Below are positions 19,276-27,279 of a stretch of 64,000 nt of DNA, one piece after another. The notes under the pieces are model-generated. The model ran no database searches. It was not told where the DNA came from and was given only the letters and a program-made list of their open reading frames with translations. The DNA comes from Anaerolinea sp. (GTDB lineage: Bacteria > Chloroflexota > Dehalococcoidia > Tepidiformales > Tepidiformaceae). Within the stretch, counting starts at the first letter, position 1; the number at the start of each line of letters is the position of its first letter. A program made the position numbers and the translations under genes. Location: contig PNKC01000007.1 in the NCBI GenBank assembly GCA_013822275.1, positions 1 to 64,000 of the forward strand, read 5' to 3'.

Positions 19276-20135
19276 TGGAGCACCCGCGCTTCGACGGGTA
19301 GGCGGGTCGCCCGCAGCATGCCCGCGTAGCCGACGGCGACGCTGAGCAGGCAGAGCGCCAGAATGCCCTGGCCCGCCGGGGTGGAGAATACGTCCAAATA
19401 GCCGGGGTTGAGGCCCCGCACGGCCAGGATCAGCATGAGCGGCAGGGCGGCGATGATCCGCGCCGAGAGCACGTTCTTCGCCTGGTGGGCACGCAGCTCC
19501 CGCTCGACCTGGACGGACTGGCGGACCGAGCGGCTGAGGCTGTCGAGGACGGCGCCCAGGTTGCGGCCACCGACGCGGTGGGACATGACGAGCGCGGCCG
19601 CGACGGTGTCGAAGACCGGCTCGGCGAATCGATCCCGCGTGCGCCTGATGCCATCCTCGAAGCCGCTGAGCCGTAGCTCGCGGGCCAGGTCGGCGAAGGA
19701 TGGCCGGAGGATCTCCGGGCCGTTCCGGGCCAGCGAGGCGATCGCCTCCTCGACGCTCATGCCGGACCGCACGGCTGCCCGCAGGGCGTCGACCGCGTCG
19801 GCCAGCCCGGCCTGAACGGCGGCTCGATGACGCTCGTGGCGGTTGCGGAAGTACCAGGCGGGGAGCAGGAGTCCGACGGCGAACGTCGCCGCGCTCACGG
19901 CCGGCCAGCCGAGGCCAAGCTGCGTAACAAACGCCACCCCGAGTCCGCTGCCACTGCTCAGGAGGACGAAGTCTCGCGGGGTCAGCTCGCCCGCGCCGTT
20001 ACCCACCAGGAAGGCCCGCAACGCGGCGCTGAGGCTCCGGCCATCCTCGCGTTGCGGCGGCGCCCAGCGGGCGGTCGCCGACATGAAGATCAGCAGGATC
20101 CCCGCGGCGAAGGTCAGTGACAGGATGAGCGGCAT
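19272..20135 (-). CDS. tadB: TadB-like inner-membrane platform protein (type II secretion F domain)
   Basis: About 287 aa from the ATG at 20135, which follows GGGAG. The 92 residues upstream in the ORF track are out-of-family low-complexity sequence. The start LILSLTFAAGILLIFMSATARW is a membrane helix. The F domain includes LADAVDALRAAVRSGMSVEEAIASLA and AAALVMSHRVGGRNLGAVLDSLSRSVRQ. C-terminal helices are IIAALPLMLILAVRGLN and QGILALCLLSVAVGYAGML. It partners with TadC under the CpaF ATPase. A gap of 67 bp separates it from cpaF. Confidence 0.88.
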   Translation of the reverse strand: MPLILSLTFAAGILLIFMSATARWAPPQREDGRSLSAALRAFLVGNGAGELTPRDFVLLSSGSGLGVAFVTQLGLGWPAVSAATFAVGLLLPAWYFRNRHERHRAAVQAGLADAVDALRAAVRSGMSVEEAIASLARNGPEILRPSFADLARELRLSGFEDGIRRTRDRFAEPVFDTVAAALVMSHRVGGRNLGAVLDSLSRSVRQSVQVERELRAHQAKNVLSARIIAALPLMLILAVRGLNPGYLDVFSTPAGQGILALCLLSVAVGYAGMLRATRLPVEARVLQ

Positions 20136-20202
20136 AAGCTCCCTCCCCGACCCTCCATGCTGCCCGCGGCAGGTCCAGTTCCACTCCAACGCGAGCCCGT
20201 CA

Positions 20203-21516
20203 TCACTCCAACCCCCGCCCGTTCCGCTCCAATCCCGGCCCAGGAGCCACCGGCTCCAGCCGGTCCCAGGCGAAGGCGCCGCCCTCGAGCCGTGCGGCGC
20301 AGCGCGGCCGGATACCGGTCCAGCGCAGGGCGCCGTCCGTGACCGTGAAGAGGTCGCTGCCCGCGACCGTGTCTCCCTCCAGTCCGGTGACTTCGTAAAT
20401 GTTGGTGACAACGCGCCGGTCGCTCGCCGGCTCCAGCCGGAGATGCACGACGAGGTTGATGGCCTCGGCGATCATCTCCGTGACGGCCTCGGCGGGGAGG
20501 GACTCGTCCGCCATCATGGCGTACATTCGCAGCTTCGAAAGCGCCTGACGCGGGCCGTTGGCGTGGATCGTGCACATCGAGCCCTCATGCCCGCTGTTCA
20601 TGGCCGAGAGCATGTCCAGGGCCTCGGCGCCCCGCACTTCGCCCACGATGATCCGCGTCGGCCGCATGCGGAGGGCGTTCTTGACAAGGCTCCTGATGGG
20701 GAAGGCGCCGGCGCCCTCGATGTTGGGCAGCCGGGCCTGGAGCGCGACGCAATCGGGGAGCATCGCCTCCAGCTGGAGCTCGCCCGTCTCTTCGATCGTC
20801 ACCACGCGTTCGTCGCCGCCGGCGATGGAGGCGCCGAGCGCATTCAGGCAGGTCGTCTTGCCGCTGCCGGTGCCGCCGGAGATCAGCATGTTGAGGCCTC
20901 CCCGCACGGCCGCCTCCAGGAAGGCCGCGGCGCCGGCGCTGAGCGTCCCCAGGGCCACGAGGTCGTCCAGCGTCCGTGCCCGCAGCAGGAACTTGCGCAC
21001 GGTCACGTGCGTCCAGCGGGAGGTGAGCGGAGGGATGACGGCGTTGAGACGGGAACCGTCCGCGAGACGCGCGTCGACCAGCGGGCTCGTCTCGTCCAGC
21101 CGCCGCCCGAGGCGGCCGACCGCGCGCCGCACCACCCGGAGCAGCTCCTCGTCGTCCGCGAAGACGACCTCGGTCAGGCGCTTGCGGCCGTGCTCGATAG
21201 CGAATACCCGGTGCGGGCCGTTGACGATGATCTCCTCGACGGCCGGGTCATCCAGCAGGGTCTGGAGCGGGCCAAGCCCGAGGATCTCGTCCACAAGCCG
21301 ACGGGCCAGCCCGTCCGGGTCGGGGAGCGGCGCCTCGCCAACGGTTGCGGCGCGATGGTTGGCGGCGTCGACGAGGCCGCGCACGACGTTCCGGACCTCC
21401 TCCGCCCCGGCTGCGCCCGGTTCGGCGAGCGTGTCGAGGTCCAGGCTCCGGCGGAGCTCCTCGCGGACCTCTTCGCGCAGTGCCTGTTCGCGACGGGCAG
21501 TATTGGTGTGGGCCAT
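20203..21516 (-). CDS. cpaF: CpaF/TadA pilus assembly ATPase
   Basis: 437 aa, the usual length for CpaF. An N-terminal helical domain is followed by VEEIIVNGPHRVFAIEHGR. Walker A is ISGGTGSGKTTCLNALGA near residue 212, with the Asp-box VTIEETGELQL. Walker B is RIIVGEVRGAEALDML and the His-box GHEGSMCTIHANGPRQALSKL, all typical of secretion ATPases. It powers Flp pilus extension (and possibly retraction) through TadB/TadC. Two bases separate it from the cpaE-like gene. Confidence 0.95.
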   Translation of the reverse strand: MAHTNTARREQALREEVREELRRSLDLDTLAEPGAAGAEEVRNVVRGLVDAANHRAATVGEAPLPDPDGLARRLVDEILGLGPLQTLLDDPAVEEIIVNGPHRVFAIEHGRKRLTEVVFADDEELLRVVRRAVGRLGRRLDETSPLVDARLADGSRLNAVIPPLTSRWTHVTVRKFLLRARTLDDLVALGTLSAGAAAFLEAAVRGGLNMLISGGTGSGKTTCLNALGASIAGGDERVVTIEETGELQLEAMLPDCVALQARLPNIEGAGAFPIRSLVKNALRMRPTRIIVGEVRGAEALDMLSAMNSGHEGSMCTIHANGPRQALSKLRMYAMMADESLPAEAVTEMIAEAINLVVHLRLEPASDRRVVTNIYEVTGLEGDTVAGSDLFTVTDGALRWTGIRPRCAARLEGGAFAWDRLEPVAPGPGLERNGRGLE

Positions 21517-21517
21517 C

Positions 21518-22762
21518 TCAGCGCCTCCCCTCGGCCGGCTGGCGTCGCCAGCGCCACCTTGCCCGGTCGTCCGCCGGGGCCTCTTCAGCTGCAGTGGACG
21601 CCGATTCCGTCACTCGCATTGCGAGCGCTCGAAGGTGGCGCGCGGCTCCGCCGCCGCCCACGGCGAAAGGCTGTTGTTCCTGGCGCGCCTTGCGGGCCGC
21701 ACGTGAGTCTTCTGGGATCATCGCGAGCACCGGGACGCCAAGGGCGCGCTCCACCTCTGCCGCGCTGTGGTGCTCCCGGCCAACGTGGCGGTTGATGACG
21801 ACTGATACCGACTCGGATGGGATGCCGGGGGACGCCGCAAGGTAGCGCAGGCAGGAGCGCGCGTTCCAGAGGCCGATGAGGTCTGCGGTCGTGACGACCA
21901 GGACACGGCCGGCGAGCCGGATGAAAGCGTTCGCAGCGGGCGACGGCCTGCCCGCGATCGCCTCGCCGGCGTCGATCACCACCCGGTCGAAGCCACGCCC
22001 GGCGGCGCGCACGGCAGTGGGGATGTGCTCGGCCGCCAGCCGCTCCCGCATCTCGGGCCGCTCGATGCCCGCAAGCACGGAGAAGGACGGGCCGTCCTGC
22101 AACTCGCTGGCAAGATCGGGAGGCTCACCGCTGTTCCCGACGGTGAGGCCCACCAGGCCCCGGCGCGGGTCGAGGTCGAGATAGGGACCGACGCTGCCGC
22201 CCCGGAGGTCGCCGTCGACCAGAAGCACACGCTTCCCGGTCTCAGCGATAGCCCCAGCCAGCCCGATGGCGACGGTCGTCGTGCCGGGCGCGCCTTTGCC
22301 GCTGACGAGGGCGATGACCTCGCAGCCATCGCCTCGCCCTTCCGCCATCGGGCCATCTCCCGGAGGCGCCTTTCTCGGAGCGTGGCCGGAAACAACGCCT
22401 CGCCGGACGGCCTCCTGGACGGCCGCGACGACCTCCGGTCCAGCGCTGCCGTTCGGGAGGAGGTAGGCGAGGCCCTCGAATTTCCTCACCTCGTCCGGCG
22501 CCACGAGCAAGAGGAGCGGTACTCGCGCCTCCCGCACCGCCACGAGCGCATCCCGGGTGAGCCGGTGCAGGTCCGTCGAGGCGATCGCCGCGCCAACCCC
22601 GGTCGCGCGCGCCTGCTCGACGAGCGACGGTCCGTCGAGACATCGCCCGGCAACGGTCAGCCCGCCGTCGGCAAGAGCGCCCAGCAGCAGCCGCTCTCGC
22701 TCAGGGTTCCCGACCGCGACGACGATGGCGGTCGGCGGGCGTTGCTCGTTGCCCTGGCTCAT
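21518..22762 (-). CDS. cpaE: CpaE/TadZ-like pilus localisation ATPase
   Basis: 414 aa. The N-terminal ~130 residues form a receiver-like domain (IVVAVGNPERERLLLGALADGG). A MinD/ParA-type ATPase follows, with deviant Walker A LVSGKGAPGTTTVAIGLAGAI, a Walker A' site VLLVDGDLRGGSVGPYLDLD, and RVLVVTTADLIGLWNARSCLRYL. CpaE/TadZ proteins place the Tad machine at a cell pole. The Walker A lysine is the one after VSG, and the terminal Lys is replaced (GAPGTTT), as seen in many CpaE proteins. It sits between cpaB and cpaF in the standard order. Confidence 0.88.
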   Translation of the reverse strand: MSQGNEQRPPTAIVVAVGNPERERLLLGALADGGLTVAGRCLDGPSLVEQARATGVGAAIASTDLHRLTRDALVAVREARVPLLLLVAPDEVRKFEGLAYLLPNGSAGPEVVAAVQEAVRRGVVSGHAPRKAPPGDGPMAEGRGDGCEVIALVSGKGAPGTTTVAIGLAGAIAETGKRVLLVDGDLRGGSVGPYLDLDPRRGLVGLTVGNSGEPPDLASELQDGPSFSVLAGIERPEMRERLAAEHIPTAVRAAGRGFDRVVIDAGEAIAGRPSPAANAFIRLAGRVLVVTTADLIGLWNARSCLRYLAASPGIPSESVSVVINRHVGREHHSAAEVERALGVPVLAMIPEDSRAARKARQEQQPFAVGGGGAARHLRALAMRVTESASTAAEEAPADDRARWRWRRQPAEGRR

Positions 22763-22781
22763 GGCGTTACACCTCCCGCCC

Positions 22782-23483
22782 TCAGGGACCCGGCGGCTGA
22801 GAGCTGCGCTCCTGCCGGGACAGGAGGACGATGGTCAGTTGCGCGTTGGCGATGGCGTTGGCGACCACCTCCGCTTGGGAACGTGGTATAGCGACGGTGA
22901 TGTGCTTCAGCTCCCCGCCATCGTCCGGGTTGCCGGCCGGCACCGACCGGATGATTCGTCGCTCCAGCCCGACGTCGAACACCGTCGCACGGTCGAGCAG
23001 CGTCACCGTCTTGCTGTCAGCCTTGCCCGCGTTGCTGGTCGCCAGGACTGCGACCTCATCGCCGGGCCGGAGACCGGGGTGGACGGTGTCTGGCTTCACG
23101 GGAATCGTGACGGCCACCTGGTCGGGGCCGAGGACAGGCCCCGTGGCGAGGTCCGGACGTACGAGCATCTCGCCCGCGTGGACCGTATTGCCTGCGATGC
23201 GCCCAACTGCTTCCGCCAGATCGCTATCGGTGAGGGCAAGCGCGGACAGGCTGCCGTCGAGACGCGCCTCCGCCAGGCGAAGGTCGTCACGCTGGATGAC
23301 CTGGCCCGGCTGGATGTCAGCGGCGGCAACGAGGACGGTGGTGGTGGCGGTAGCGCCCCTCCAGAGGCTGAGGCCGCCTGCTACCGAGAGCCCCACCAGC
23401 AGAATGCCGGCGAGCATCCGTCGTTCCACACGGAACGGGAGAGCAGCTACCGTCCGGCGGCGCGTGCCGGGCACGGCTGCCAT
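22782..23483 (-). CDS. cpaB: CpaB/RcpC-like pilus assembly protein (SAF domain)
   Basis: 233 aa, the first gene of the Tad operon. An N-terminal membrane anchor (MLAGILLVGLSVAGGLSLW) is followed by an SAF domain (TTVLVAAADIQPGQVIQRDDLRLAEARL). The CpaB core includes RIAGNTVHAGEMLVRPDL and VAVTIPVKPDTVHPGLRPGDEVAVL. In diderms CpaB works with the secretin. No secretin gene occurs here, which fits a single-membrane envelope. About 220 bp of non-coding DNA upstream probably holds the operon promoter. Confidence 0.88.
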   Translation of the reverse strand: MAAVPGTRRRTVAALPFRVERRMLAGILLVGLSVAGGLSLWRGATATTTVLVAAADIQPGQVIQRDDLRLAEARLDGSLSALALTDSDLAEAVGRIAGNTVHAGEMLVRPDLATGPVLGPDQVAVTIPVKPDTVHPGLRPGDEVAVLATSNAGKADSKTVTLLDRATVFDVGLERRIIRSVPAGNPDDGGELKHITVAIPRSQAEVVANAIANAQLTIVLLSRQERSSQPPGP

Positions 23484-23704
23484 GGATCAGACTCCATTTG
23501 CATCCGAGCACCTCCGTGCTGGGATTCCAGGGGGAGCGCGCCTGGTCATGGCAGGGTGCCATAAGGTGAACGCCCGGTGTCGCTGTCCCGGGCGGTTTCT
23601 GCCGGATCTGAACAGTTCGGATGAAGAATTTACGCCCGGTACACAAACCTGCCGCAGCCGTTTTGCAAAGGTTAAGAGCAGCGGGCCATTGCTTGCCGGA
23701 ACCC
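23484..23704 (-). promoter_or_regulatory. Intergenic leader of the Tad operon
   Basis: The 221 bp between the ImmA-like gene stop and cpaB hold no ORF of note. A hairpin CGCCCGG/CCGGGCG lies at 23571-23594 and could end the upstream transcript or structure the pilus leader. An AT-richer stretch (GTAAATTC on the minus strand, near 23630) is the best candidate for a -10 region. No clear -35 partner was found, so the promoter is inferred from layout only. Confidence 0.3.
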
Positions 23705-24592
23705 TCAGCGCCAGTTAACGCACGTCAGAACACGATCTCGGACCCGACCGTCTGGGCCGCGGTACGGGGCGTACATTGAACGGCACTCTGCTTGGTGTAC
23801 GCGCGTCGAAGTTGGTAACTGCTCGATGCCTTGGGTCGTGGTCCGCTCCGTCCACGCACGCCCTATTACAGTTTCACTACCTATCGATTTATTCAGGGCC
23901 AGAAACGGTGAATCAGGATGACCGTAGATCCGTCTCGCACGGAGCTTGGCCTCAGGTTTCATCGTGCCATCGTCAAAGCCAGGGAGTACCTTTTGGTCAA
24001 GGCGCGCGAGCTCCACCTTCCGGTATCCGGGTTCCCAAAAAACGAACGTCGCGTTCCAAATCCTCATACGTGAAACTTGGAATGCAGTTGCTTCCAGCGA
24101 GGCGCCAGCGTGGTCGCCGATCTCGAGCAATGCTTCCAAAGTCGGACTACTAGACTCAAGCCTCGGTTGGAGCCAGGCCGGGTGTAGTAGCATTCGTCCG
24201 GCCCCGACGTCACAGAGGTACTCCTCATCACTCCTCTCATCGTAGCGGCCTGTCCACTCCGGAGGGTTCACAGGGGTGACTTGTTGTGCCTCGTGGAAGA
24301 ACGTGTGGCAAATCTCGTGAGCGACCGTAAATCGCTGCCGTGAAGCCGAGTCCTCAGCATTGACCACGACGATATAATGACCGCCCTCCCGTTGCAGCTG
24401 TCCGGAGCGGGGCATTTCTGCGACGGAGATCTCGCGGATCCCCCGAAACGAGGCGACCACTTCCAGCGGAACTGGAGGGAGGTCCGCCTCTGCCATCTCC
24501 AGGAGTTTGTCGACCAGCGCTTCGATCGCCGCGATTGGCTGGTCCCTATCTGCGAGTCGGCAGAGCGCTTGCGCCGCTGAAGTCATCGCCAT
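23705..24592 (-). CDS. ImmA/IrrE-family zinc metallopeptidase
   Basis: 295 aa. The active-site helix is FTVAHEICHTFFHEA, giving HEXXH at residues 92-96. The downstream segment SDEEYLCDVGAGRMLLHP supplies the expected third ligand region. ImmA/IrrE proteases cleave XRE-type repressors, as in ICEBs1 ImmR/ImmA and Deinococcus DdrO/IrrE. The gene lies 12 bp behind an XRE gene on the same strand, the usual repressor-protease pairing. The C-terminal ~150 residues are unlike the short ImmA core and may sense a signal or bind a partner. The substrate is probably the adjacent XRE protein (inference). Confidence 0.85.
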   Translation of the reverse strand: MAMTSAAQALCRLADRDQPIAAIEALVDKLLEMAEADLPPVPLEVVASFRGIREISVAEMPRSGQLQREGGHYIVVVNAEDSASRQRFTVAHEICHTFFHEAQQVTPVNPPEWTGRYDERSDEEYLCDVGAGRMLLHPAWLQPRLESSSPTLEALLEIGDHAGASLEATAFQVSRMRIWNATFVFWEPGYRKVELARLDQKVLPGFDDGTMKPEAKLRARRIYGHPDSPFLALNKSIGSETVIGRAWTERTTTQGIEQLPTSTRVHQAECRSMYAPYRGPDGRVRDRVLTCVNWR

Positions 24593-24604
24593 CGCGGAGA
24601 ACCC

Positions 24605-25021
24605 TCACCGGTCGCGTTGTTCCTGGATTCGCATCCGGATGGAGTCGTAGATGTACGCCCAGTCCTCGGACGATACGGGCTTCTGACCGCGATAGCTGAT
24701 TCCCATCAGCATCTGGATATCCGCTTCAGGCAGTCCTCTGTCCTTAGCGAACGTCCGAAGCCCGTCTGGAATCTCCCGGTGGGCCGGGGCCTCGCCCTTG
24801 TCCTCAGGATCAAGGAGGTCAGCCACCGTCGCACCAAGTTGCTTTGCGATTCGGTACAGCGTTGCCGCCGAAGGCCTCCCGGCCGAGCCTGACTCCAACT
24901 CGTAGAGATATCCCTTTGAGACTTGGGCCATCCGCGCGAGCTCAGGCAGCGTCAGGCCCTGTTCGAGTCGTTTTTGCCTGATGCTCTCTCCAACTCGCAT
25001 GCCGCTCATAGTACCGGCCAT
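24605..25021 (-). CDS. XRE-family HTH regulator
   Basis: About 138 aa from the ATG at 25021 (SD-like TGGAGAA 6 nt upstream). ATGs at 25009 and 25000 are alternatives. The longer ORF-track start is read through the intergenic operators. The HTH is VGESIRQKRLEQGLTLPELARMAQVSKGYLYELE, followed by TLYRIAKQLGATVADLL. The C-terminal half has no recognised domain. It is paired with the ImmA-like protease and faces a DUF3892 gene across a palindrome-rich spacer, so autorepression and control of the divergent gene are likely. Confidence 0.87.
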   Translation of the reverse strand: MAGTMSGMRVGESIRQKRLEQGLTLPELARMAQVSKGYLYELESGSAGRPSAATLYRIAKQLGATVADLLDPEDKGEAPAHREIPDGLRTFAKDRGLPEADIQMLMGISYRGQKPVSSEDWAYIYDSIRMRIQEQRDR

Positions 25022-25092
25022 GGTTCTCCAGCGCGAACCGCACAAGTCTTGACGAGCGAACTCTGAACCTGCTAGGTTCTCTATCGAGAACC
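25022..25092. promoter_or_regulatory. Divergent control region with GGTTC/GAACC operators
   Basis: Three inverted repeats built on GGTTC/GAACC occur here. GGTTC-N8-GAACC at 25022-25039 overlaps the xre ribosome site. GAACCTGCTAGGTTC at 25065-25079 is the second. GGTTCTCTATCGAGAACC at 25075-25092 is the third, with perfect 7-bp arms, and shares half-sites with the second. A plus-strand TTGACG (25049-25054) with TAGGTT 18 bp further on forms a plausible promoter whose -10 lies inside the operators. The layout implies repression of the DUF3892 gene and autoregulation of xre. Confidence 0.65.
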
Positions 25093-25135
25093 CAGGGTGG
25101 CGTGCGGATTCGCCGCCACAGGAGGAGACGCCGGC

Positions 25136-25426
25136 ATGGCCGAGAACCACAGGGTTACGTGCATCAACAAAAGCGACCGGTATAACCCGCATGAGCGCAT
25201 ACGTTCTATCGGGGGGAAGAACGCGGATGGCACAGCCTGGAAGTTGACCCAGCAGGCCGCGATCGAAGGCATCGAGTCGGGCAAGTGGTCCTTCTATGTC
25301 GAGAGGCCGGCTGGCGACCGAGTGCGGGTGGTTGTTGCCCTCAGCGCGGCCGGCAACAAGTACCTTAAGACCGAGGCAGATGGAGACCAGCCGAACAACC
25401 TCCTGGCGCTCCCGGAGTGCCCGTGA
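25136..25426 (+). CDS. DUF3892 family protein
   Basis: 96 aa from the ATG at 25136, 8 nt after AGGAGGAG. It matches the DUF3892 pattern: VTCINKSDRYNPHERIRSIGG, WKLTQQAAIEGIESGKWSFYV, then GNKYLKTEADGDQPNNLLALP. The function of the family is unknown. Members are small soluble proteins common in mobile and defence-rich regions. It is transcribed divergently from xre-immA, with the operators directly upstream, so it may be the effector or target gene of that switch. Confidence 0.85.
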   Translation: MAENHRVTCINKSDRYNPHERIRSIGGKNADGTAWKLTQQAAIEGIESGKWSFYVERPAGDRVRVVVALSAAGNKYLKTEADGDQPNNLLALPECP

Positions 25427-25569
25427 TACGTCGCGCCGCCTTATGGCGCCCTTGCCAACGGGCCACCTCGCGCGCCTGGCCTGTTCGCATCCGTCATCTG
25501 GGGAGAAACGGCTCACCGGTCAGAAGGAGCGCCGTGGTGGGGATCCCTCATACTTCGCGTGAGCATTGA

Positions 25570-27279
25570 ATGGTGGTACTCGTGGGCGTTCAGAGTGCAG
25601 GTCCGGAACCGGTCGGCTTTGTCCTTGGGACCGAGGATGCAACCCCGCTCGACTTCTGGGTCGCAGTGCAGCCGGGGTCCTACCTCCAGCTGGATGATGT
25701 GGTCGCGCTAGAGCGCGTCCTTCCATCGGGCGAGGTCGTGGGCATCTTCGGCGTCGTCAGCCAGGTCCGCGCCCGGCACGAGGGTGCCCGGTTCGACAGC
25801 GACGTGTTCCTTATCCGCAGCGGCGTCCTTCCGGCGGAAGTTGTTGAGGCCGCGAACATAACATCGACGCGCTTCGAACCCGAACTCTTCGTCCCGCCGA
25901 TCCCGGGCTCGCCAGTGCGCAAAGCCGAGGGTGCAGAGCGCGAGCAGGCGCTCTACTTCGACGGCATGGAGCGACGGCTGCCTATCGGCCTTTCCCGCGA
26001 TGGCCAGCCAGTCTTCGCGAACTTCGACTTCATGGACGGTACACGCGGCGCACATGTCAACATCAGTGGCATCTCCGGAGTCGCAACCAAAACCTCGTAC
26101 GCCTGCTTCCTTCTCTACAGCCTCTTCCGCTCAAAGCTGATGGGCGGCGCCGGTCTCAATGCGAAGGCGCTCATCTTCAACGTGAAGAGCGAAGACCTCC
26201 TCTTCCTCGACAAGCCGAACCTGCGCCTCGACGTGCAACGGCGCGCCCGGTATGAGTCCCTCGGCCTTCCTGCCGGGCCCTTCCCTTCGGTCGAGTTCTG
26301 GGCGCCACCCCGACGGAATGTGCCTTCCGCGATCCCAGATGTGCACGGCCGGACCGAGGGAGTGACGGCCTTCTTCTGGACTCTAGCCGACTTCTGCAGC
26401 AGCGACCTCCTCCCATTCCTCTTCGCCGACGCCGAGGACGAACGGGCGCAGTACCCGATCGTCCTCCACAACGTTATGGCGAAGCTGCGCCAGGGAAAGG
26501 CCGGCACGGACGGCGCAGTCATCATCGAAGGGGAGACCTGCCGTACCTTCCGTGAGCTCGTGGATCTCATCGCCGGTCGTGTCGATGACGACACCACCGA
26601 CTGGGGAGGGCGCGCAGTCACACCCGGCACGCGAAACGCCTTCATCCGTCGGCTCGAAGGCGCTGTCCGCCACATCGGCCACCTCATCCGCGCGGACATC
26701 CCCGGTGCCACCGACCACGCCATCCGCTTCCAGCAGCAGGTCACCGTCGTCGACATTCACAACCTCAACGACCGGGCCCAGCGCTTCGTTGTGGGGGTCA
26801 TCCTCCGCCAGGTTTTGGACACCAAGGAGCGCCAGGGTCGGCCAGACCCCCTTCAGTTCGTGGTTTTGGACGAGCTGAACAAGTACGCACCCCGTGAGGG
26901 CTCAAGCCCGATCAAGGAGATTCTTCTCGACATCGCTGAACGAGGCCGCTCGCTCGGCATCAGCCTGATCGGCGCCGAACAGACCGCGAGCGAAGTCGAG
27001 CGACGAATCGTCGCGAACTCGTCCCTGCGCGTCGTCGGCCGCCTCGACAGCGCGGAGGCGGGCCGCGAAGAGTATGGATTCCTGCCGGTCAGCACCCGCC
27101 AGCGCGCGACCATCCTCAAGCCTGGCACTATGGTAGTCTCGCAGCCGGAGATCCCGGTCCCACTCGTCATCGAGTTCCCGTTCCCAGCATGGGCTACCCG
27201 CAATGACGAGGCTGGCCCGGCGCCCGGCTCCGTGCCGCTCGACCCATTTGATGGCCTCGTGGAGGAGCCTTCTCAATGA
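25570..27279 (+). CDS. herA: HerA-like hexameric DNA translocase (DUF87/HAS-barrel)
   Basis: 569 aa. The N-terminal ~100 residues look like a HAS barrel (GFVLGTEDATPLDFWVAV, IFGVVSQVRARHEGARFDSD). The RecA-like ATPase has VNISGISGVATKTSYA near residue 165, a Walker A in which the usual GK is TK. Walker B is LQFVVLDELNKYAPR near residue 432, then DIAERGRSLGISLIGAEQTASEV. HerA pairs with NurA to resect DNA ends. Here the four genes herA-sbcD-sbcC-nurA overlap by 1-4 bp, so the product probably pumps DNA for NurA after Mre11/Rad50 processing. The start (ATG 25570) has no strong SD, and a nearby GTG is possible. Confidence 0.88.
   Translation: MVVLVGVQSAGPEPVGFVLGTEDATPLDFWVAVQPGSYLQLDDVVALERVLPSGEVVGIFGVVSQVRARHEGARFDSDVFLIRSGVLPAEVVEAANITSTRFEPELFVPPIPGSPVRKAEGAEREQALYFDGMERRLPIGLSRDGQPVFANFDFMDGTRGAHVNISGISGVATKTSYACFLLYSLFRSKLMGGAGLNAKALIFNVKSEDLLFLDKPNLRLDVQRRARYESLGLPAGPFPSVEFWAPPRRNVPSAIPDVHGRTEGVTAFFWTLADFCSSDLLPFLFADAEDERAQYPIVLHNVMAKLRQGKAGTDGAVIIEGETCRTFRELVDLIAGRVDDDTTDWGGRAVTPGTRNAFIRRLEGAVRHIGHLIRADIPGATDHAIRFQQQVTVVDIHNLNDRAQRFVVGVILRQVLDTKERQGRPDPLQFVVLDELNKYAPREGSSPIKEILLDIAERGRSLGISLIGAEQTASEVERRIVANSSLRVVGRLDSAEAGREEYGFLPVSTRQRATILKPGTMVVSQPEIPVPLVIEFPFPAWATRNDEAGPAPGSVPLDPFDGLVEEPSQ

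Noticed and set aside
19843-21795. 650-aa plus-strand ORF over tadB and cpaF
   Set aside because: The minus strand carries clear CpaF and TadB motifs. The plus frame has none and is a stop-free shadow.
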